From contig CAVVDT010000015.1 of NCBI GenBank assembly GCA_963747005.1, forward strand, positions 334,212 to 398,211: a stretch of 64,000 nucleotides of DNA, in the 5' to 3' direction. Positions 45,609 to 54,400 of the stretch are shown here, piece by piece (the stretch's first letter is position 1; each line of letters begins with the position of its first letter). A program made the position numbers and the translations under genes. The stretch comes from CAVVDT01 sp963747005. Lineage in GTDB: Bacteria; Pseudomonadota; Alphaproteobacteria; Rhizobiales; Aestuariivirgaceae. Under the pieces are notes generated by a model. It worked only from the letters and a program-made list of their open reading frames with translations. It searched no databases and was not told the DNA's origin.

Positions 45609-46291
45609 CCATCGTCCTTGGTCAGGATAAGAACATCGTCGTCGAGCGCCCGGTCGCCATGCGGATAGGCCACTCGCGCGCAGCTCATCGTCAAGCCGAG
45701 TTCCGCACCCAGGCTCTGCAAGCGTTCACGGTCGAGCACCCTGAACCTGGCGATGGCCGGATCCAGTTGCGCTCCCGGTGTGTAGGAGCGGGCCGTATTG
45801 CCGCGCCAGCCCCACCGCACGCCGCTTTCAGTCGTCATCAGTGTTCCGCCCTTGTTGAGGATTGATGCGAGGAACCGCATCATATCTAAGAAATGTTTCT
45901 CACAGCAGGCATACGACTTGAGCATCGTATCGACGATGATATCAAAATGACCTTCAATCAGCGGATACATGCGTGGATCGTACTTGTTCATCAGGATGGC
46001 GGTGGCTTTCCCACTCTTGCCACACGTCTTGCGGAACAACTCAATCTCCGGATGGCTGATCGTGATTCCCACATACCCCGCCAGCCCAGCCGCGAACGTG
46101 ACGAACAGCGAGCTGTTTCCTATGCCGATGTGAAGCAACCGTTTGCCCACATACCGTTGAGGTTGGGACTCAAGAAGCGCAATGATCGCCGCTTCCGCTC
46201 CGCTTGTCGGCTGCGATTCCCAACTCGTTATTGTGTGCTCGGAGGTGAGGTCGTATGGGCCACCGCAATCAAGAAAGAAATCTTCAGCCAT
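45605..46291 (-). CDS. SAM-dependent methyltransferase
   Basis: A 228-residue class I methyltransferase. The SAM loop is RLLHIGIGNSSLFVTFA near residues 50-66, FDIIVDTMLKSYACCE and LNKGGTLMTTESG follow. The His in LHIGIG replaces the common acidic position. The acceptor is unknown. It is first of the four minus-strand genes (two methyltransferases, deacetylase, pyruvyl transferase) that, with the two plus-strand genes, make the glycan-modification cluster. Confidence 0.75.
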   Translation of the reverse strand: MAEDFFLDCGGPYDLTSEHTITSWESQPTSGAEAAIIALLESQPQRYVGKRLLHIGIGNSSLFVTFAAGLAGYVGITISHPEIELFRKTCGKSGKATAILMNKYDPRMYPLIEGHFDIIVDTMLKSYACCEKHFLDMMRFLASILNKGGTLMTTESGVRWGWRGNTARSYTPGAQLDPAIARFRVLDRERLQSLGAELGLTMSCARVAYPHGDRALDDDVLILTKDDG

Positions 46292-46777
46292 CCGCGCGCC
46301 AGATCGTCATTCTCGGCCACCGCCAATGGCAAAATACTCTCATCGCTCGTCTTGGCTGTCCAGCGCCTTGTCGGAAGACGTTGACTGTCGGACCAGGCGT
46401 CCCGGAGCGGCCATTGCCTTCAGGCGGCGCCACTCCATCCGAGGGCCATAGTTCATGCCGATGAGGGTAACCGGAATGCGATGGCCTCATCGCCCGTCGC
46501 GACAGGGCCCGTATTGTTGGTTCTGGCGATGGCATGGAGCCGACCTCGATGATCGCCCGGAAGCCTTCCTCGCTATTTGGCTCGTAGTTGCCGCGAGACT
46601 CCTCCGCATCGAGCTCGTTGCGCGGCGTGTCAGGCGATTGCGGCCACGCGGTGAACAACCCGCCCGGCTGGATTTCATGCATTGCGGGGAAACTCGGATC
46701 GCGCTGCGGCCGCGAAACCGGCGCGCCCGCAGTCGGAAAATATCGGCAAGGCGACTATCCGGTGCCCGAAAACGAAG
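46292..46777. other. Region without an intact gene; possible decayed frame
   Basis: On the minus strand a stretch reading FPAMHEIQPGGLFTAWPQS to about EGFRAIIEVGSMP (46740-46540) looks protein-like, and another frame then continues with IPVTLIGMNYGPRMEWRRLK (about 46475-46415). Together they suggest one decayed gene with an indel, but I recognise no family and no ribosome binding site. The region is on the chromosomal side of the tRNA-Pro fragment. Confidence 0.35.
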
Positions 46778-46807
46778 CAGAGGCCGGCGCCTGGGCACCA
46801 GCCTCTG
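46778..46807 (-). terminator. Terminator of the tRNA-Pro gene
   Basis: On the minus strand, arms CAGAGGC and GCCTCTG form a stem followed by GCTTCGTTTTC. It lies eight bases beyond the 3' end of the tRNA-Pro fragment and in the same direction, so it fits the native tRNA terminator. It shows that the left flank is the original chromosome. Confidence 0.7.
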
Positions 46808-46814
46808 ATCGTGT

Positions 46815-46864
46815 TGGTCGGAGTGGGCAAATTCGAACTGCCGACCCCCTGCTCCCGAAGCAGG
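46815..46864 (-). tRNA. 3' half of tRNA-Pro(CGG): attachment-site fragment
   Basis: The minus strand from 46864 to 46815 reads as the anticodon arm (CCTGCTTCGGGAGCAGG, anticodon CGG), variable loop, T arm with TTCGAAT loop, and acceptor 3' strand CACTCCG-ACCA of a tRNA-Pro. The bases preceding the anticodon arm do not form a D arm and lack CGGAGTG, the required 5' acceptor strand. It is therefore only a 50-base 3' piece, as left by integrase insertion in a tRNA gene. The intact tRNA-Pro should lie at the other end of the element, to the right of the window. Confidence 0.82.
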
Positions 46865-46978
46865 TTGCCTGTACCTCATCGGACCATATCGGATTGGAAA
46901 TTTAGCAAAATATCTCGACTTTTGGCGGGCAGATTGTCCATTATCGTTTGATACAATCTTTTTTGATCCGGTGCATTC

Positions 46979-46999
46979 TGGTACCCATTTGGTACCCAT
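46979..46999. repeat. Tandem TGGTACCCAT repeat before the integrase gene
   Basis: TGGTACCCAT occurs at 46979-46988 and again at 46990-46999, eleven bases (one helical turn) apart, just upstream of the integrase. This spacing suits arm-type binding sites for the integrase or a regulator. Function is inferred from position only. Confidence 0.4.
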
Positions 47000-47024
47000 G
47001 ATATTTGAGGCAGGAAAACCGCCC

Positions 47025-48242
47025 ATGCAGGTTAGGCTGACAGACCGTTTCGTGGACACGGCAAAGCCGCAAACGGGATCGGATAGGACCGACTATTGGG
47101 ACACAGCCAAAGGGAGCCGTCTGGGTTTGCGGGTGTCGGCTCGTAGCAGAGTGTGGTTGGTCATGTACCGTCGCGCTGCAGATGGCACAAAACGTCGCTA
47201 CAAGCTTGGCTCCTATCCTTCTTTGTCTCTTGAGCAAGCTCGTAAGGCGGCAATCGCTGTCATGGCGAAGGTTGGACAGGGACTGGACCCAGCAGGCGAG
47301 CGCGAGGTGATCAAGGCGGAAAGTTCGTTTGCCGACCTCGCGGCCGATTACATCGCGCGATATGCCAAGCAGAACCGGCGCTCATGGAATGAGGATCGGC
47401 GGAGGCTCGAAAAGTCAATCCTGCCAGCCATCGGAACGATTCGGATGGGGCAGGTTTGTGCTGCCGACGTAATCCGGTTGCACGACACGGTGACGGCTCG
47501 GGGCGCTCCTGTTGAAGCCAACCGGCAGGTGGCGCTTGTGCGCTGCATCTACTCATGGGCGATAGGTCGCAGGATGCTTTCAGATAATCCGGCCGAACGT
47601 CTCGATTGGAATCCGGAACGCTCACGCGATAGGGTGTTGAACGCCGATGAGCTTCGCCAGTTTTGGCTCGGGCTTGATGATGCCGGCATGACCCCTGCAA
47701 CGCGGCTTGCACTCAGGCTTCTGTTGGTGACGGGCCAGCGGGCCGGTGAAATCACCGGCTGCAGGGTCTCGGAGATCGACTTGGAGCGGATGCAATGGTC
47801 CATCCCCGGAAACAGAACAAAAAACGGACTGGCGCATTCTGTGCCGCTTTCGCAGTGGGCTTGTGATCTGTTCAGGCAGGCAATCGATGATTGCGATGAA
47901 GAGTATGTTTTTCCGGCGCGCAAAAGCGGTGGAGCAATGACACGACGCGCTTTGTCCCGCGCGGTGTCGCGTAATCTCGCAACATTGGGGCTGGCGCACT
48001 TCACTCCTCATGACCTGCGGCGAACGGCGGCCTCGCAGATGGCGGCAGCGGGTGTGGACCGGCTTGTGGTCGGCAAGGTACTCAACCATGCGAGCATTGA
48101 CCGCGATACAGTGACCGGGATGGTTTACGACCGGCACGGTTATGAGCCGGAGAAACGACGAGCTCTAGAAAAATGGGCCGAACGGCTTGCAACGATTGTC
48201 GGGCACGAAATGCCAGATGTGACGGTTGCGGCCCTTCGTTAG
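47025..48242 (+). CDS. int: Tyrosine-type site-specific integrase (P4-like, DUF4102)
   Basis: A 405-residue tyrosine recombinase. The N-terminal arm-binding domain (MQVRLTDRFVDTAKPQTGS and GLRVSARSRVWLVMYR) is DUF4102-like, a core-binding domain follows, and the catalytic domain has R in TGQRAGEITGC, K in NRTKNGLAHS, the HDLRRT pair, LNHAS and the tyrosine in GMVYDRHGY. P4-like integrases insert in tRNA 3' ends, matching the tRNA-Pro fragment 160 bases upstream. ATG 47025 (after GAGGCAGGA) was chosen over ATG 46998 and GTG 46971 because the domain begins there. Confidence 0.92.
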   Translation: MQVRLTDRFVDTAKPQTGSDRTDYWDTAKGSRLGLRVSARSRVWLVMYRRAADGTKRRYKLGSYPSLSLEQARKAAIAVMAKVGQGLDPAGEREVIKAESSFADLAADYIARYAKQNRRSWNEDRRRLEKSILPAIGTIRMGQVCAADVIRLHDTVTARGAPVEANRQVALVRCIYSWAIGRRMLSDNPAERLDWNPERSRDRVLNADELRQFWLGLDDAGMTPATRLALRLLLVTGQRAGEITGCRVSEIDLERMQWSIPGNRTKNGLAHSVPLSQWACDLFRQAIDDCDEEYVFPARKSGGAMTRRALSRAVSRNLATLGLAHFTPHDLRRTAASQMAAAGVDRLVVGKVLNHASIDRDTVTGMVYDRHGYEPEKRRALEKWAERLATIVGHEMPDVTVAALR

Positions 48243-48317
48243 ACCATCGCCATGCTGGTCAGTGGATGCATGTGCCCCGCGGGCTATCCAATGGATGATT
48301 GTTCAACCAAATTGCGC

Positions 48318-48367
48318 TTGCCCTCCGCAGGCAGAGGCCACAGGTTCGAATCCTGTTGGCTGCGTCA
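48318..48367 (+). tRNA. tRNA-Arg(CCG)-like 3' half
   Basis: The plus strand has an anticodon-arm-like TTGCC-CTCCGCA-GGCAG (anticodon CCG), a short variable region and a perfect T arm (ACAGG-TTCGAAT-CCTGT), followed by TGGCTGC and GTCA instead of CCA. Upstream bases form no D arm or matching acceptor strand. I read it as a second attachment-type tRNA remnant within the 330-base stretch between the integrase and the methyltransferase gene; the rest of that stretch shows no gene. Confidence 0.55.
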
Positions 48368-48573
48368 ACGATTTCAATAGCTTATGAAAAACCGCCCTTC
48401 TCAATTTCGAGAAAATAGGCACGTCGTAACCACGACAACGCTGTGCGACACCTCTTGCGCCATTTGTCGGGGGCTGATCTAAGCGCTGTAATCGCTCGCG
48501 GCGGCTCTCTCGTATACCTCACTCACTGTTGCAGCTGACATCACGACCGCTCGCCTAATGAGGTGCACGACTC

Positions 48574-49308
48574 TCACTTGCCGACGCCGTTACCCCATTT
48601 TTGCGCCCGCCGCAGATGCCTTTGCTCCAGAGCAAAGGCGAAATCGATCTGCCCCAGCGCGCCGTCGTAGGGACGCCTTAGATAGCCGACGATGTCATAA
48701 AGCTCATAGCCGTGCCCCGTCATGAAAGCGACGATCTCGCTGGCTATCGGCGTCCCCCGCTTGAAGTGGTAGAGCGACGTCTCGAGAATGAACAATTCGG
48801 TCCTGCCGAACAGGTCGGTTGCGCCTTTCAGTGCCTCCAGTTCAAAGCCTTGGATGTCCAGTTTTACGATGTCCGGCTGAAAATCGGGAGCATCGTGGAC
48901 AACGCTGTTCAGGGTAACGACTTGCGTGCGACGTTGCCGACCTTCATCCAGCGCAGGCAAGCTGTCGGGAAGAAGAAAAGAGCTGCTGGCCAGTTGTGGA
49001 GCAATGACCTGGCTTAGATAGCCCTCCTCGCTGCCGACCCCCGCCTTGATGCAACTGCAGTTTCCATGCTCCTCACAAAGCTGGTCAAGCAACGGCTGCA
49101 TTTCGTCCAGAGGCTCAATGAGGATGTATCTGGCCCCGGGAAACACCGACAGCGCCATTCGAGTCCAGCGGCCTCGGTTCGCCCCAACGTCGATGATACC
49201 GCGTGGCGCGAAACCGCGCGCCTTTACGTCCTCGAGAAAACGCCTGATTTTTCCTATGGGCCGGTCCTGCGAGCCCGGCTCCGGCTCCCGTGCAGTTTTC
49301 CGCTCCAT
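48574..49308 (-). CDS. FkbM family methyltransferase (copy A)
   Basis: A 244-residue FkbM-type SAM methyltransferase: GIIDVGANRGRWTRMALSVF holds the glycine loop near residues 38-57, ILIEPLDEM follows, and IVKLDIQGFELEALKGA near 155 is the family's LDxQGxE motif. Members O-methylate sugars or macrolides. It is about 70 percent identical by eye to the gene at 62204-62941 along the whole length, in the opposite direction. ATG 49308 starts the conserved part. The two copies flank the secretion locus. Confidence 0.87.
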   Translation of the reverse strand: MERKTAREPEPGSQDRPIGKIRRFLEDVKARGFAPRGIIDVGANRGRWTRMALSVFPGARYILIEPLDEMQPLLDQLCEEHGNCSCIKAGVGSEEGYLSQVIAPQLASSSFLLPDSLPALDEGRQRRTQVVTLNSVVHDAPDFQPDIVKLDIQGFELEALKGATDLFGRTELFILETSLYHFKRGTPIASEIVAFMTGHGYELYDIVGYLRRPYDGALGQIDFAFALEQRHLRRAQKWGNGVGK

Positions 49309-49481
49309 AACAGCAATAATGGGACAGGTGCGCAGGACAGGCAAGAACGGAATTGCTGCTCAGGCTGCCTGAAAGGTAAGGGGCAGCAGTGTAGGTTTTG
49401 AGTATTCGCTCAGTGCGCCGCTAAAGCATACCGAGTGCGTTCTTGCCCGTCTTGGTCGTAAGGATGTATCGAAATTGCTCC

Positions 49482-49725
49482 CGCTGTGATCCCTCAGTGG
49501 CTGAGGGGCGACAGGCTTCGGTTCGCTTTGGGGTTGGCTTCCGTGAGGTCATCAGATGGCTTCAGAGACTGCGTGAGCCGGATGGAGCCCGACAAGATGG
49601 GCGGGCACCGACCAAAGAAAATTGCTGGCACCGATGGCGACTGGCCCATCGAACGTTCCCGCGGCTCAAATTCCACCTTACGAGGCCTCGTGTCGAAGAA
49701 GTGCTCGATGGAGACGGGGTCTAAC
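49482..49725 (+). pseudogene. IS630-family transposase remnant
   Basis: Frame one reads SVAEGRQASVRFGVGFREV then IRWLQRLREPDG; frame two, after a shift near 49575, reads MEPDKMGGHRPKKIAG and SNSTLRGLVSKK. Together these match the N-terminal helix-turn-helix and linker of IS630 transposases (RFGVS..IRW..R, KMGGHRPKKI, TLRGLV). The DDE catalytic part is missing. No terminal repeats were found. On the other strand a 37-codon frame (49728-49841, product MKTSTDKRHEECNENGKRKA...) has little support. Confidence 0.7.
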
Positions 49726-49887
49726 GACTATTTCGGCAGGAAGAGGCGCCTGGCGCCGGCCTTGCGGATAGTGCGGTCAATGGCCTTTCTCTTGCCGTTC
49801 TCGTTGCATTCCTCGTGACGCTTGTCGGTGGAGGTCTTCATCACGCGAACGGCATTGCCGATCAGGTCAGCGAAGAGCTACTGGCAT

Positions 49888-50076
49888 TTAGGTCCGGGGC
49901 ACATCGGGCAATTGCCTTATTGTCACGTCCCATGACGCAGTGTCACAACTCCGCAGGCCCTCCTTGAACGATTCCATCACCTTCCATAAGGCCTCATGAC
50001 CATTGCCGGCTTCAACGGTATGGACTTCGACGGGCGGTTCGCCTACCGGTCCAAATGCTACTTCGAAATTCGGCAT
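49888..50076 (-). CDS. Small hypothetical protein (62 residues)
   Basis: A 62-residue acidic frame starting MPNFEVAFGPVGEPPVEVHT with a good GGAGG seven bases before the ATG. No domain is recognised; residues 20-45 are predicted helical (GNGHEALWKVMESFKEGL). It lies between the IS630 remnant and the XRE regulator gene, on the same strand as the latter. Coding is likely from the ribosome binding site and amino acid composition. Confidence 0.5.
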   Translation of the reverse strand: MPNFEVAFGPVGEPPVEVHTVEAGNGHEALWKVMESFKEGLRSCDTASWDVTIRQLPDVPRT

Positions 50077-50178
50077 AAAACCTCCAACACCCCAACACTT
50101 GATGACACGAGATCCTGACGGTCAGAGTAATTGCGATAGCGATTAGCGTCTCCTCGCTGGTGTTGAAATTGCTTCGAC

Positions 50179-51046
50179 TCACGCGATGGGTGGCGCGCCA
50201 TCCCCAATCGTCAGTTTCTGTGCCTGTTCCAGGAAGGCTTCCCAGTTCGGCGGATCTAAGCCAAGGGATTCTGCAAGACCTCTGACAAGCTCAACGTCAA
50301 CGATGCCGCTCGGATTCAACGGCTTTGCCATAGAAAATACCTCATTCCAGTACATGTTAAAAAACTTGCAGATTTGAGTGCCCTCTAGCCGTAGATCGTA
50401 TTGACTTTCATGGAAATGTCCTGCCCATGAATTGATTAAAATGAATACATCATCATCAAAGAAATGCCCGCCAATCGCTGGAATAACCTCATGTGTATTA
50501 ATTATCAACGATCTGACCCGATAACTGGTTTCTTTAAGTTGAATCATATTCATTAATACTTCTTGTAGGCGTCGCAAATCATAAAAAATTTCGACTCGTT
50601 CAACTTCTATTGTTCCCGCCAAAAGCCGACGACGGAGCGTATTGCGCCATTCTAGGCCGTAAAAGGCGGGCGTTACGGTGGGCGATCCAAGTCGCAACGT
50701 TCTAATCCGCCTCCGTGCCGTCTCCGCAAGATGCGCAAGCACTGTGGGACGCTGCGATCTGCTTTCGAGAAGTTCAGCTGCCGCAGGTAGGTCCTCATCA
50801 GTCTCATGGGCGCCCTCATCGCCCAGGGTGAACAGAGAGGCCACACTGGCGTCAAGTATCCGAGAAAGGTTGAGCCGTGCATTTTCCCTCGGAAGATGCC
50901 GTCCCGTCTCCCAACCCGCAAGCGATGTCAGGTCAACACTTACGAAGTCCGCAACTTGCTTGCGGCTCAAGCCCTTGGCGACACGCCGCTTCCTCAGTCG
51001 CCGACCAATCGCGGCGTATGGGCGTTCAACTCTTAGTCTCCGTCAT
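50179..51046 (-). pseudogene. XRE-family transcriptional regulator, possible N-terminal frameshift
   Basis: The helix-turn-helix reads IGRRLRKRRVAKGLSRKQVA then DFVSVDLTSLAGWETGRHLP, a complete XRE domain, followed by about 200 residues of a helical region with no known family. The HTH's first helix lies before the TTG at 50970, yet the frame has no ATG there. An ATG at 51046 with AAGG upstream gives METxxx-like start codons (ATG ACG GAG ACT AAG) and hits TGA after six codons; dropping one base joins it to GTT GAA CGC in frame. So one extra base near 51030 may be an error or mutation. It is divergent from the large secreted protein gene. Confidence 0.65.
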
Positions 51047-51201
51047 CAGTGTTGACCTTGATGACTGATCGGCGCCAGCTTAGCGCAATCCAGACAAAAA
51101 TTTCTCGGAATTTCAACGTTTACGTCATGAGCCACTTGGCTGGATCATCCCCCACTATCGCGATCATAATAACGTACAATCTGGCGTTGGGGAATGCGAC
51201 A

Positions 51202-51246
51202 ATTCAAATTTATTCAAATTCCATCATTTATACATATAATTCAAAT
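51202..51246. promoter_or_regulatory. Three ATTCAAAT direct repeats in an AT-rich control region
   Basis: ATTCAAAT occurs at 51202-51209, 51212-51219 and 51239-51246, within an AT-rich island from about 51160 to 51290 in GC-rich DNA. The first two are ten bases apart (one turn). The region lies between the divergent XRE gene and the large protein gene, where a regulator would bind. The 430 bases between them (50971-51407) hold no other gene. Operator function is inferred. Confidence 0.5.
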
Positions 51247-51407
51247 ATATTCACAATTTTACACATATGTGCCCATCAAATGCATACTAGAAGAGTGAAT
51301 TGGCGTGTGCACTGATAGAGACAGTGCCTCTTCGCCTAATCGGCGTCATCGGGGACGAAGCCCGGCAAGGGCAGGCAAGGAAAACCATACAAGGTGGGAG
51401 TGCAGTC

Positions 51408-54400
51408 ATGTCCGTATTCACGCTAACGTCCGGAACCGACAATTTCCTCGGCAGTCCAACGACTGCGGACTATTTCAGAACGACCGTCGCAAACCTAGAC
51501 TCCAGCAACTCGCTCAACGCGAATGGCGGCGGCAAGGGCGCGTTGAATTTCTTGGATTCCGGAACGATTTTGGCGTCTCAGTTCGGTCCTGGAATCTCGG
51601 GCATCAACATAATCAATTTGACTCAGAATGGCACCACGCTGTTCCTCGATAACCAGATACTGAACCAGACATCGACATCGGCCACGCCGGGGAACCTGAG
51701 GGTCAATGCCCCCGCAGCTGGAGGTGCCATCGTCGATGCGACGGCCGTGGGTGATCCGTCAGCTCCGCTTCTCATGCACAACTACCAGCTTGCCTTCTTC
51801 GGTGGAACCGGCAGCGACACGCTGATCGTCACTGCAGACACCATCAACAACAATGCCTTTCGCTTCTACGGCCAAGGCGGCGACGACACCCTTCTCGTTG
51901 AAGGCGGTGGTAGCGTCGACCTGAACAACAGCGTCTTCTTCGCAACGAAAATACAGGTCACTCTGGACGGCACTGACCAGTTTTTCGTTCAGATGCGCGA
52001 TGGCGGCGGCGTCATCAACATGGGCGGCTCCAGCGACACCGTCGTGATCGGTGGCGTGAAAGGTGTCGACACTTTCAATTTCGGCGCGGCCGGGCAGATC
52101 GCCACGGGCGGCACTGGCACGAACTTCTACAATTTCGACTCGTCCACCTTCTGCGGCTCCAGCGTCCAGGGCGCCGGGTACTACAACACCGTAGATTTCA
52201 ATGGTGGCGGGATCTTCAGCATCGGTGATGACTGGGGCCTGAATCTCTCTGGCGTGCAGGCGATCAGAATTGACAGCAGCGATACGGCGCTTTTCGTCGA
52301 CGACTGGAATTCCTACAAGATCTCTGCCGGCAACGGCAACAACGTCTTCGATCTCCACAGCGCAGGCGGCCACACGGTGCTGACCTCCGGCAATGGCATG
52401 AATGATGTCATTCTCGGCTGTTCCACGCAGAAAATCACGCTTGGGACCGGAGTGAACAACGTCTTCGTCAGCGAGCATGACCTGAAGTCGTGGTCGGTTC
52501 TCAATGGCGGCTCGGGTGACTCAAACACCCTCATCGTCACGCCCGGGAGCTGCGATCCTTTCTACAGCCTCGACCCCGCCAACGGCCATCAGATCACCAC
52601 CACCTTCGATGAGTACGGCCCGGCCTGCCCGGATGGCTGCTGGGTGCACATGGGCCAGCATGTCGTCGGCTTTTCGGTTGTGGACTTCAGCTATTTCCTG
52701 AAGCATGCGCGCTTCGTCGCTAACGACACCGCAGGGCTCACCGTCTACGGTTCGACCAATGGCGGCGACTGCGTCGTGCTGAATGCCACCTCACAGAATT
52801 ATGACGGCAATCACAATTATTTCGACGGGCCGACCTGCAGTAACACGGTTGTCCTCAACGCCGGCGGGCTCGATGCCGGCGTGATGCTGAACGGCGGCTT
52901 TGAAAGCGACTGCAATACCCTGGTGCTGGCCCAGGCAGGCACCTACAACTTCCCCGGCGCGACCATCAGCAATTTCCTGAACGTCAAGGTGGAGAGCACG
53001 GATACGAACCTGCAGCTCGACAACAATGGCACGGGATCGAATGGCGGCTATATCGTCAAGATCGATGCTCATTGCGATGCTGCGATCAACGACGCCATCA
53101 TCGGCGGGGCGGGCGACGACATCTTCAACATCTGCAGCTCGGCAGACAGTGTCGCCTTCACGGGCCTCCTCAATGGCGGCGGCGGTACCAACGAGCTCAA
53201 TATCAATCACGGCAACGTCGACCTGACCGGGATGGTTCTCTCCAATCTCGCATCGATCGACATCAACTCGGCCGACGCCTCCCTCGTTCTGACCAGCGCC
53301 CAGATCACTGCGCTCAACGCTCAGCCCAGCGGCTTCACGCTCTCCGATGATGTCGGGGCCGATCTCACCATCGACGTTTCCGGGACGAGCTTCAATCTTG
53401 CGGATCTGCATCTGGAGAACTTCGGCAGCAGCGGGATCGCGATCGTCGCCAACAATCTCGGCGACACGATCTACGGCAACAACGAAGTGGCCGGCCCGGT
53501 CCTGATCGAGCTTGGCCACGACTCGACCCACAGCGACTGGGTCAATGCCGGCAGCAATGCCACGACGGTGGTTGCGGCGGCGGATTCCGGCATCAACTCG
53601 GTGCTGATCGCTGGCGATGGCAACGATACCTTCAGGTTCGGTACCGACGGCCAGACCATGGTCACTCAGGACTCGATCCTTGGTCCCTCGACCGGCTTTC
53701 TCACCGTGGAGGTCGTCGATGGCGCGACGGTGGACTTCACCGGAGCCTATCTGCAGGGTGTCGAGAAGTTGACCATCGACGCGAACGCAACGGCCATCTT
53801 CACCCTGGGGGAACTGCAGGCTCTTCCAACCCTAACCCTCAATCCCGGATTGGTGATCGATCCGCCTGCCGGCGCCACACTGGACGTCATTGCAGACAAC
53901 AATGTTAGCAACACGCTTGTGGATAGCGATCTGCTTACCTTCTCGGGAAGCGTTGTCGTGGACGTCACGGGTGTCAACAATGTCGGGCCACTGCCGGGCG
54001 TGGTGGTCGATGTTTCGGGGGTCAGCATCGCCAGCGACGTCACGGTGCTTGCCAACGACAGCGGCTTTGAGACGATCAAACTTGGCGACGGCGCCAAGAA
54101 CGTGGTGGTCGGTACCGGCGTGAACGACATCATCGGCGGCGCTACGGGAACGCAGCACGCCATCTTCAATGCCGACAAGACGTCGTTCGACATTTTCGAC
54201 TCGGCCGGCGCGATCTCGGTCCTGGACTTCCATGCAAACGTGAATCTGGAAGGTGCCACCTTCACGGTGCATGGCTCGCCGTCCTTCCCGCTCGACGTCA
54301 CGGCCAACATCGACGAGGGCAAGACGGTCACCATTGCCGCGGCGGATGTGTCGGGTATCCACAGCGGACTGAAGGTGAATAACGGCACCACTTCGCCGAC

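Noticed and set aside
46284..46682. 132-codon minus frame left of the tRNA fragment
   Set aside because: Parts look coding, but the frame includes nonsense; reported only as a possible decayed gene.
49728..49841. 37-codon minus frame near the IS630 remnant
   Set aside because: No ribosome binding site, partial composition only; could be the end of a lost gene but not supportable.
51300..51407. Upstream GTG/TTG-type extension of the giant protein
   Set aside because: Leads through non-conserved sequence; ATG 51408 with GGGAG fits better and gives an N-terminus like other secreted proteins.
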